Part shown: positions 56,196 to 64,000 of the stretch, in pieces
Layout of the letters: each line of letters starts with the position of its first letter
Position numbering within the stretch: position 1 is the stretch's first letter
Assembly: GCA_027575765.1 (NCBI GenBank)
Contig: JANBPT010000144.1
Location: 1 to 64,000, forward strand
Reading direction: 5' to 3'
Length of the DNA stretch: 64,000 nucleotides
Source of the DNA: Tieghemiomyces parasiticus
Lineage: Eukaryota; Kickxellomycota; Dimargaritomycetes; Dimargaritales; Dimargaritaceae
Notes under the pieces: generated by a model
Told to the model about the DNA's origin: nothing
Seen by the model: the letters and a program-made list of their open reading frames with translations, nothing else
Databases searched by the model: none
Program-made: the position numbers and the translations under genes

Positions 56196-57098
56196 ATGTT
56201 CAACCAGCTCACATCTGTCAGTGCGGTGCCGTGCCATATGCCCTACTGTAGCCGCCACACCTTGCCCTCGGACGCGGATAACCGTGAACGCCAGCTCCAG
56301 CGCCTCATGGTCCTGCTGCGCTCACCCAAACCGCTCCCCTTCACCTTCGACCTGACCTTCCTCGTGCGCGCCATCCATTACGAGCTTGGTGACGGTGGTC
56401 TGGACTCTGACCATGTCAACGTTGGCCGCATCCAGGCTCTCATGGAGTGCTACCGGTCAAACCCGGACGACTGGCGGCAGTATGCCCATTTTGACCGGTA
56501 CCGATATACCCGTAACCTGGTCGACGATGGGAACGGCAAGTTCAACCTGCTCATCTTGGCCTGGGGCCCTGGCCAAGCGAGGTAAGTCACTACCTTGGGC
56601 GACCCGCCCCATACCGCAGTCTCGCCGCTTTCCGACTGGTTGTATCGATCTGTCCTCACCTTCCAGTTTTTCCTGGCCGCTTCCCCATTTCCGCCGTATT
56701 CCACTACCAGTCCCGTTCACGACCACTCGCACAGTCACTGCGTCATGAAGGTGCTGGACGGTACCCTGACCGAGACCCAGTACCACTGGCCGGCAGCCGT
56801 GGTAACGAGTCCCGGCCCAGACGCCCACTCCGAGAGTGATGGGGAAGCCCAGGGGCCGTTATGCATTCAGAAGGAGACCCACCTGGCCACCGACGCCGTG
56901 ACCTACATACACGACCGAATCGGCCTCCACCGCGTCGGAAATGCCCTACCGACCCAGGGCTCTCTCTCTCTCCACCTGTACACCCCACCCATCAAGTATT
57001 GCCGGTCCTTCAACGAAATCACGGGCACCGCCCGGGCCAGCGCCTGCACCACGTTCCATTCGCGCTACGGTGTCAAACAGGCCCCACTCGACCGTTAG
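56196..57098 (+). CDS. cysteine dioxygenase (type I)
   Basis: Non-haem iron enzyme that oxidises cysteine to cysteine sulfinate. Two exons, 56196-56581 and 56711-57098, joined in phase 2 through a 129-bp intron (donor GTAAGT, acceptor CCAG); 257 aa. The joint restores the family motif [14 protein letters not shown]. Iron ligands are His132, His134 and His202 (GLHR). Cys139 and Tyr219 sit at the exact spacing of the Cys-Tyr crosslink in the mammalian enzyme (Cys93, Tyr157). [14 protein letters not shown] and the C-terminal SLHLYTPP and TTFHSRYG are family hallmarks. A loop between Cys139 and His202 is 16 residues longer than in the rat enzyme (region [15 protein letters not shown]). The frame stays open upstream to an ATG at 55797, but a TATA box at 55996 lies between. 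Confidence 0.93.
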
Positions 57099-57526
57099 GT
57101 AACTGTGTGTTAGCCACCAGGTCAATTCGATGCCCCTCTCCCCCTACCCCAATATGTATGTATTCTACTCTATTTGCCCTTTACCTGTACCCTGCCACTA
57201 TTGGCACTCGATACATTGTACGCTTTAGCCCTACTCGACACTTCATGGCTTCTCATGGCCGACCCTACTAGCATTTCCAGTCCTTGCGCCTACACATGGC
57301 CCCACTATTGAATAAACTATCAGCCTACATGTCCTTCAGTCAATGGTGCGGAACTGTGGCCATGGGAAGTACGGCGGCACTCCCAGAGGTGCCTCCCTAA
57401 CAACTGCATCAGCCACCCAGGAACATTGCTCGGTATAACACCCAGTGTGGCAGCGCCCTGGTTTTTATTCTAAATAGTGACCCGCTCCTTTCATGCGGAA
57501 TCGCCAGTAGTTGCCGATTTGACTAG
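57099..57526. other. intergenic region between convergent cysteine dioxygenase and Mic12-like genes
   Basis: 428 bp with the 3' ends of both genes. AATAAA at 57311-57316 is a likely poly(A) signal for the dioxygenase transcript. Confidence 0.55.
57311..57316 (+). promoter_or_regulatory. AATAAA poly(A) signal candidate, cysteine dioxygenase
   Basis: AATAAA 213 bp downstream of the stop codon, in a TTG-AATAAA-CTATC context. Confidence 0.45.
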
Positions 57527-58061
57527 TTACTGCTTTTTGTCGCCTGGCCCTTCCACACGACCCCAGATCCACTCGGTTACGTCCTGCTGGGCGGCGTGGA
57601 CGCGGCTGGCTAGGCGGAGCAGCTGCTGGTTCCAGGTGTCCTTGGCCCGGGGTATTATGCTGTGCTGCATACGGTCCTTCTCCTCGTGGTAAATGCTGAG
57701 GATGCGGGGAATATCACCCTGGCCCTTAGCGTCGGAGGACGCAGTCTGCGCTTCGAAATCCTACAGTAGTAGGTAGAGGACGTGAAGAGAGGTTGCGGGT
57801 TGAATGCGGCGCAATTCAAGCAGTTAGTTTAGAACCCTGCTCACCGCATTGGAGCCCCCAGCTCCTGCAGCCGTCGAACACGAAGGGTAGGGCACTTACC
57901 TCCTCCTCGGTGTTTGTGGCCCGGCGTAGATTAGAGTTGGCCTGGATCAGGGTGGCCCGGCTCCGCTTGAGCTTGCCGAGAACATTCGTGGTGATGGCAT
58001 AGTAGGTGCCCGCGGCGACCAGGAGACCACCCAGGAACGCACCGGAACGAGAAGCGGCCAT
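57527..58061 (-). CDS. small mitochondrial inner-membrane protein, Mic12/Aim5-like MICOS candidate
   Basis: Two exons on the minus strand, 58061-57900 and 57760-57527, in phase 0; intron 139 bp (donor GTAAGT, acceptor TGTAG); 131 aa. The N-terminus is a single membrane segment (FLGGLLVAAGTYYAITTNV). A basic stretch (KLKRSRATLIQ) and a helical region follow. The end, DTWNQQLLRLASRVHA..EWIWGRVE, resembles the C-terminus of yeast Aim5/Mic12 (WN.QI....DWIY.W). Mic12 belongs to the MICOS complex at cristae junctions. The similarity is short, so I call it a candidate; the splice structure and clean frame are well supported. It is too small and too split to be found by simple ORF length. Confidence 0.55.
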
Positions 58062-58623
58062 GTTGAGATGTATCGGCAGAGAGGAAGTCGCGAGGGGAAG
58101 TGCAGCTAGCTAAAATGGGTAGTTAGGTAAGATGGATACAACATGTGGCGGAATGAGATTAGACCAGTGCCCACTGGTAACGGGGGACTATCAATGTGTG
58201 GGGATGGCAACCCGCCCTCATGACCAGACATCCGCGCCCAACCATAGGCTCGTGGGACCTACATAGCTCATCGCCCATTCCCACTTAACCCCCCCTCCTC
58301 CTCCTTGGTTCAACGGCACAGCAGAGTAGCCAACCAGATCTGTGCCCCGTTTTTGACTGGACCACATGCCATACACTGACTACTTTTCACCAGGTCTAGA
58401 GGGTGCCAATATAATGGTAGCCAATGCTTTCCCCTACTCCTTCTGCATCACTAACGGGGCCCAGATTGAGTTCAAACTCCCTGGCGAATACCTACCCACT
58501 CTACCTCAATACTGAGAACTCCTCGACTTACAGCGCTCCCGGTTGGTGTATTCGCTAAGAGCGCCCTCCCCGACAACCAGGGCCTGCCGTCGTCTTACCG
58601 GGACCCCCAAGGAACGACTTAAA
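58062..58623. other. divergent promoter region, Mic12-like and MSS1 genes
   Basis: 562 bp between two head-to-head genes whose products are probably both mitochondrial. A short C/T-rich stretch (58268-58305) is present. No TATA box. Nothing else. Confidence 0.5.
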
Positions 58624-61378
58624 ATGCAGCGTCTCACGCTCACCAGGCTATTCAGGTCGGGGCGGTTGCGGTCCTTCGGGTTGAATCAAGGATCAACTCA
58701 GTTGGTGTTGCCCTTGTCAGTTGGACAAACAAGGCAGTTGCCTTACTCATCAACCAATCGTCAAGCCCTTCGCACTGGGAGCTGTCAGAGGGGCCTTGGA
58801 ATGGTAGCCAGTCCCTTTAGCCCGTCCGAATCGCCGGACCAAACCCTAGCCCGCGACACCATCTTTGCCCTTTCGTCGGGAGCGGGTAAGGCCGGCGTGG
58901 CGGTGATCCGGGTCTCCGGACCTGGTGTCAAAGAGGTAGGTGGTCGCTATATATTAGTGCTCGGTATACTCGGAAACCTAGAGGGAACCCAGCTGGAGTC
59001 GTTTTGCTAGGCCTGACTGACCGTCTCTCATAGCTTACGCTCGACTTACTATATGGTGCAACCCCACACCTCCCCACCTTTTACAGTGCCTGCACATAAT
59101 GACCCGCCGCCGCCATAGTGAGTTGCCGGCCGACCTACCCAAGCCCCGACGTGCCGCCATCCGTACTCTAGTGCACCCCACCACGGGCGACACGCTGGAC
59201 CACGCTCTCGTCATATTTTTCCAAGGTAAGACGACGCCAATGCCAGCGGTCCGCGGTAGTATTGCAACGGCAGATGGCGATCTTACCTTTGCTATGGCCA
59301 CTTGCTAATAGACAAAGCTTAACACATGGGGCACCTATCATTACTATTATTATTATTCCAACTGAACCTGCGGCGTACACCGTTGTCCGCTGTGCTAGGC
59401 CCCCATAGCTATACTGGCGAGGACGTCGCTGAATTGCACACCCACGGCGGGGTGGCCGTCGTCCGGGCCGTTTTGGATGCCTTGGCATCGCTCCCCCAGT
59501 TCCGTATGGCTGACAAAGGCGAATTTTCACGCAGGTAAGTATCTTGTAAACCAGGCTCGGTTCGATGCGCGAATACGGATAGACCCCGAAATATACTCTG
59601 TATTATATCGGATATGCGTCTCCCTGGTAACCATTCGCAGCCCCATGTTCCCGCGTCCATCATATCCTTCTTCACAGGGCGTTCGACAATGATAAACTGG
59701 ACCTGACATCCCTGGAGGGACTGGCTGACCTTCTCAGCGCGGAAACCGAGGTCCAACGCAAACAGGCTCTGCGCCAGGCGGAGGTGAGTTACGGGGCGTA
59801 GTGTCCACAGCGAGACATCTACACAATGTGCGCACTGTGCACACCCCTCTGGAAAAAGAAATATGCCAATGTGGTGGCGCAAAGCTGATTTTAATTTTAA
59901 CCACCGCATTTATTTTATCCCCGTTCTAGGGTGCTCTATACAAACTGTGCGAACGATGGCGTACATCGATGGTCCGGTCTCTTGCCCTGGTCGAAGCGGT
60001 CATCGACTTTGGCGAGGACGAGAATATTGAGGAAGGCGTGTACGCCCAAGGTACGTGGGCCTGTAACCCTATCCCGGCCCGGAAGTCTAAGCTACTAGCG
60101 ATTTTTGCGCATTGCATTGTAGTGGCCTAACCAGCAGGTTGTAATCTCTTTTCCACCTTCCCTCTCCCTCCCTAAAATCGCCAGTCCGTGACTCAGTCTA
60201 TCAACTCGCCGAGGAACTTCGTGGACATCTGGCCGATAACCGTCGGGGGGAGATTGTCCGTACGGGTATTCACCTGGCCATTGCTGGCCCACCTAACGCG
60301 GGTAAAAGCAGTTTCCTAAACCTACTAGGTAAGGCAGATACCTGTACAATTTTCCTGTCGACAACCCTTCTATTCTCATCCAAATGACCTTGGCACCCCA
60401 CAACTGCGTACAGTCACCAGGGCACACAATTTAACCACCATCTCCTCCTCTCACTTTCGCTTTGATACCTTAACGATCGCACCGGTGTTCACAGCCCAAC
60501 GCCAGGTGGCCATTGTGTCGGATCAGGCCGGGACGACGCGCGATGTGATCGAGTCCACCCTGGACATTGGTGGCTACCCGGTGGTTATTTCGGACACCGC
60601 CGGCATTCGTGAGTCGGGCGACACCATCGAAATGGAAGGAGTCCGACGGGCCAAGGAAAGGTAGGGCTGACGACCATCCTCACGGCCAACTTCCGTGTCC
60701 GTTGGGACCATGTTTGTTCACGCATGGACTTTATCGGGTGTATCCTTTCTCAATTACCCCCTCGCTCATATGTGCTCCGTAAATTATATCCCACCCGACA
60801 GACTTGCCCAGGCCGATCTCCGGCTGATCTTGGTAGACGCCCACGCGCTTCTGGACAGTGGTCAGGCCTCTTGCCACTCTGCGGCCACTAATCGACTAAC
60901 GTCCACCCTTCAGCACATTGGTATCGGACCGGTTCCCGGTAGTTCGTCCGCGTGGCCTGTCAATCCCGACTTGATTGTGCTCAACAAATGGGACCTGGTA
61001 CCGCCGTCCGCTCGCCCGAGGCTCCTCGAGCAGCTCGCGTGGCACCATCCGCTAGCCAGGGACGGCCACGTGGTACCTCTTTCATGTCTATCACAGGATG
61101 GTTTCACCGCGCTCCTCGACCGGCTGACCGGGCGACTCCGTGCGGCCTTTGACACGGCGGATCTGGCCAACCCGGGCATCACCCAGGTTCGCCACCGTCA
61201 GCACCTCCACGGGTGCTTGGAGGCGCTGGAGAACTTCCTCGAGTTGGAGGAGGCCGACGTCGTCCTAGCTGCCGAAGAACTGCGCCGCGCGGCCCACTGT
61301 CTCGGTCAACTCACCGGTCGGACGGGTGTAGAGCAGATCCTGGATGCCCTATTTAGTCAATTCTGTATCGGGAAATGA
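58624..61378 (+). CDS. MSS1: mitochondrial tRNA-modification GTPase Mss1 (MnmE/TrmE)
   Basis: With Mto1/GidA, this GTPase makes the 5-carboxymethylaminomethyl-type modification of U34 in mitochondrial tRNAs. Eight exons: 58624-58935, 59087-59225, 59399-59534, 59678-59783, 59930-60050, 60185-60328, 60495-60660 and 60802-61378. The seven introns are 134-173 bp, and all have GT-AG ends and matching phases (1701 nt, 566 aa). The first 45 residues are Arg/Ser-rich with few acids, a mitochondrial presequence. The N-terminal folate domain holds [24 protein letters not shown] and [18 protein letters not shown]. The G domain has the P-loop GPPNAGKSS (306-314), [19 protein letters not shown] and NKWD. 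The C-terminal CIGK (563-566) is the conserved CxGK motif. Intron-rich compared with its neighbours. Confidence 0.95.
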
Positions 61379-61449
61379 GACGTAATGAATCAGATATGCG
61401 GCTCAACCAAAGGTGTGACTTGCTGCATGATGAGAACCAGTAGACCCCT

Positions 61450-61455
61450 GTTTAT
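61450..61455 (-). promoter_or_regulatory. AATAAA overlapping the PIH1 stop codon
   Basis: On the minus strand the sequence GCCAAATAAAC contains the stop TAA inside AATAAA. With MSS1 ending only 73 bp away on the other strand, a compact 3' end is expected, but this could be chance. Confidence 0.25.
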
Positions 61456-62858
61456 TTGGCGAGAATGCAATGGAGATGCCGCGTTTCCTTGACGTATATC
61501 ACCCGGTACTGTTTGAAGCCGGCGAGCCCGTGGCGGAAGGTCAGGTCGCGGGCGGTTCCGAGCTTTACCAACACTTGTTCCGGGCCCACCTCGACCGCTA
61601 TGTGCTTTGGGTCGGGCTATTTCGAAAGTCGGGGGAGGGTAAGGGTGAGGGTGGTGTAGTTTAGATAAACGGTTAGTAGGTAGAAAGGGAGCGCAGCCCT
61701 ATATATACCTCTACAGATCGGCCTGAGGGTTACGCCTCGGCCCTCACCTTGTATTGACTCAGATCCACCACTAAAACGCAGAGGTTGTCCCGGCGGCAGC
61801 GCGTCCGCGGGGTGACTCGGACCGCGGTGGGAGATACCGGCGACTTTGGTCGGGAGGTGCCCACACCAAGCTCCTCGATGGGTCGAGGGGCTGGCAGGTC
61901 GATCGTATGTGTCTGTAAGGACCCTATGTAGGGCTTCGGGCAGATCTGAAAGTCTGCGGAGCCCAACAAAATAAGGAGAGGGGAGTAACGACAAAGTCTC
62001 AGTGGTGACCAAGTTAGTCTAACGGGGATACTCAGTCGGACCCCCCTAGATGTCTGGCTTAATCAAGGTGGCAGGCAATCGCGTCTATTGGACGAGGTCA
62101 ATCCGTCAAGGTTTCGCAGAGGGTATCACTTACGCCGACTCAGCTGCATCTGGGTTCGTTCCTCGACCCATTCGATACAGAGCTCGATAATGTACAGCCG
62201 GAAATCCGGGTCTTTCATGGCGCGGTCAAAAGGACGAGGGTGGATAATGGTGTCCAGGACGACGGCCGGGCGGGACTCTGGATGTGGACCAGGTAGAAGC
62301 AAGGAGTACGTGATTCCGACGGTTAATGGTGGGTTGAGCTGCAGCGGCCCCGTTTTGCCGGCACGGCTCGTCCGAGGAGTACTCCGCGGCCATCACTAGC
62401 CCGCTAGGGGCGAGGCATCACCTACCGTTATTGGGATCCTGGATATCTACAGGCGGACCCAAGTACACCGGGACTTGATAAACCGTGGAAACGTCGGCGT
62501 GGATGGCCTTCTGGATCTCAGTTTCTGAATCCGTACTGGGCGGCGGCATACGGTCCGAACTCGTAACATTGATATAGACCTTGAGACCCTGGGGAAACCG
62601 CTGCTGGAGGCGGCCAGTTTCGTAGATATCGGCTCTGGGGGAAGTGGAACGGGTCTGCAGTGGGGTCTGAGGGGACAGCACGGCGGCCGTTGAACTGCGG
62701 GTGGGTGTCGGGAGAAGGTTTACTTCGTGCTCGTTGGTAACGGTGAAGGCGAACCCCGGGGTCGCTTGGACCCCGACCGCCTGGGCACCAGAGAGCCGGC
62801 CGCCTCTTACTGATGGGTCGTCATTAAGACGAAGTAGATTGGTTAGTGCGGACGACAT
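61452..62858 (-). CDS. PIH1-domain protein (PIH1D1/Pih1, R2TP complex)
   Basis: Adaptor of the R2TP co-chaperone (Rvb1/Rvb2, Tah1, Pih1), which matures snoRNPs and PIKK kinases. Four exons on the minus strand: 62858-62426, 62277-62134, 61953-61748 and 61616-61452. Introns are 148, 180 and 131 bp, all in frame; 315 aa. Human PIH1D1 has 290. The PIH1 domain runs from about residue 88 (QGLKVYINVTSSD) through PVYLGPP and AVVLDTIIHPRPF to LYIIELCIEWVEER. A Pro/Thr-rich linker follows. The last exons give a CS-like domain (LVVDLSQYK, then AVEVGPEQVLVKLG, ending LHCILAK). The last intron has a perfect TACTAAC branch point and is followed by a new exon 3 kb-scale gene predictors could miss. Stop at 61454-61452. 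The ends of this gene and MSS1 are 73 bp apart. Confidence 0.9.
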
Positions 62859-63140
62859 GTGGTGTAAAGTGCGCTAGCAGCCGAAGAACTTGAAGTTAGC
62901 GAGGCAGTAAATAGAGTTATGTATGGCATCACTGTCCGGAAGAGAGAGGCTGTCGGGCTCTCATTCCGAGACCACTCTACACTGGAACTAGCCATTCCGC
63001 GGTGGTCAGCCATTAGGAATCAGGGCTCCCTGATAATACCTTCACTACTACAGCCATTGCGCTTCCCGTATTGCCCTTCCACGCTAGCCCACTTCCCTCC
63101 CACGAGACATCCTTTTTTTTTCGTACCTCTTAACACTACA

Positions 63141-64000
63141 ATGACCAACCCGACTGTGACGGTGAATACCGACCTCTTCCGGGTTTACTTGGGCTGGACA
63201 CTGTCCTATTGCCAGAGTTTAGCCGCGGAGGTCACCCCAATGCCCTGGGGTGTTTTGTACACTAACGCAGCCAACCCGACCCACCACCAGAGCAACCAGG
63301 GTCATGTAACGGCGTCTCTTTATACTCCAGACGCGAGCGACATCCTCGTGGAGGCCTTTAAGCAGACCGAGGGGCACTACCAGGCGCACAGTATCGTTCC
63401 GCGACTCGTGACCTACGGCCCATTGGACCCCCACGGTAAGGCCTCGGGCGTGGCTGGTGCCCACGGATGGACAGGTCATCTCGAGGAGGACTTAGTATTG
63501 TTGCAGCATGACCCTTCAGGAACCCTAAACCTTTCTCCCAGAGAGGTCCGGGTCCGCTCGGCCACCCTGGCTGATATGCCGCGCTGTGCCGCCGTTTTTG
63601 CGCGTGCTTTCGGTTATGACACTAGGGGCGACACGGCCTGGATCGAACCCAAGCTCACCGCCCAGCTACACCGCCCGTCCATCTTTACCCTGGTGATAGG
63701 CGAGCTCGACTCGTCCGCCTTGCCGGGGAAAGTGGACGACACCGCACCCGTACTAGCAGGTGTGAGTGTGGCCTATCACCCGGATGTCGTTACGACCGCC
63801 GGAAAGGCGGTACGTCTGATTCAGAGTCTCGCGGTTGACCCAGCCTACCAGCGGAGGGGGGTCGGTGGGGCGCTGCTAGACTATCTATGCCGGCCATCGC
63901 CCGGGGTGGAGAGCGAAGTCTTTATCGAGACTACGGTGGACGAGGCCCGGCGCTTGTACCTGAACCATGGGTTCATCGAGGCCGGAGTCGTGACCCTTCA
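63141..64000 (+). CDS. GNAT-family N-acetyltransferase (5' part, cut by window end)
   Basis: Open frame from ATG 63141 to the last base without a stop (286 codons seen). The C-terminal half carries the GNAT acetyl-CoA motif: SLAVDPAYQRRGVGGALLDYL, with the Q/R-x-x-G-x-G loop, followed by EVFIETTVDEARRLYLNHGFIEAGV, the usual last strand and helix. A first half of about 130 residues is of a type seen in fungal GNATs of unknown substrate (VRVRSATLADMPRCAAVFARAF begins the GNAT fold). The start is the first in-frame ATG after a T run (63111-63121). 282 bp separate it from the PIH1 start on the other strand. Substrate unknown; it may continue beyond 64000. Confidence 0.85.
   Translation, partial: MTNPTVTVNTDLFRVYLGWTLSYCQSLAAEVTPMPWGVLYTNAANPTHHQSNQGHVTASLYTPDASDILVEAFKQTEGHYQAHSIVPRLVTYGPLDPHGKASGVAGAHGWTGHLEEDLVLLQHDPSGTLNLSPREVRVRSATLADMPRCAAVFARAFGYDTRGDTAWIEPKLTAQLHRPSIFTLVIGELDSSALPGKVDDTAPVLAGVSVAYHPDVVTTAGKAVRLIQSLAVDPAYQRRGVGGALLDYLCRPSPGVESEVFIETTVDEARRLYLNHGFIEAGVVTL

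Noticed and set aside
1..64000. CRISPR array, prophage, rRNA or intact transposase gene
   Set aside because: None visible. The regular repeats found are simple-sequence runs, an in-frame tandem repeat and one diverged family.

Overview
The window is nuclear DNA of a fungus. Genes carry spliceosomal introns with GTAAGT-type donors, and most ORFs are GC-rich, set in more AT-balanced intergenic DNA. Several genes belong to families typical of fungi: an Slm1-type BAR-PH protein, an Nst1-like protein, a Ugo1-like carrier, Gpi13 and a Dal5-type permease. Introns are mostly 129-297 bp, longer than is usual in ascomycetes. With the long Pro/Gly-rich tails, this makes me lean towards an early-diverging (zygomycete-grade) lineage; that placement is inference. 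I support 18 protein-coding genes, the last cut by the window end, and one tRNA. Exon joins were worked out by hand from splice sites, reading frame and family conservation.

Layout, left to right: tRNA-Glu(CTC) at 6-77; importin-beta-3 (Kap121/IPO5 type) at 1821-5519 (+); Slm1-like BAR-PH protein at 7900-9819 (+); kinesin-5 (BimC) at 10377-14410 (-); Nst1-like giant at 15750-21005 (-); CobW/COG0523 GTPase at 22112-23362 (+); divergent mitochondrial-carrier-like (Ugo1-like) protein at 23905-25548 (+); GPI ethanolamine-phosphate transferase 3 (Gpi13/PIG-O) at 26090-29815 (+); small secreted protein of unknown function at 30631-31395 (-); a gene-free 3.6 kb tract with a diverged direct/inverted repeat and an (AG)n run; mitochondrial propionyl/acetyl-CoA synthetase (ACSS3/PrpE type) at 34985-37642 (-); Dal5-family permease at 38556-40335 (-); vacuolar amino-acid transporter (AVT type) at 42805-44442 (+); second small secreted protein at 44888-45508 (-); DNA polymerase zeta catalytic subunit Rev3 at 45922-53295 (-); cysteine dioxygenase at 56196-57098 (+); Mic12-like MICOS candidate at 57527-58061 (-); mitochondrial tRNA-modification GTPase Mss1/MnmE at 58624-61378 (+); PIH1-domain R2TP subunit at 61452-62858 (-); 5' part of a GNAT acetyltransferase from 63141 (+).

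The genes are housekeeping genes and do not form a pathway cluster. One local theme is mitochondrial: the Mic12-like and Mss1 genes are divergent across 562 bp, and the Ugo1-like and ACSS3 products are probably mitochondrial too. I found no convincing undescribed multi-gene system. The observations most worth a second look are the repeat family at 32.6-33.7 kb, a candidate Rev7-binding motif in Rev3, a kinesin-5 BimC box whose usual threonine seems replaced, an intron-retention route to a CS-less PIH1 protein, and the two orphan secreted proteins.
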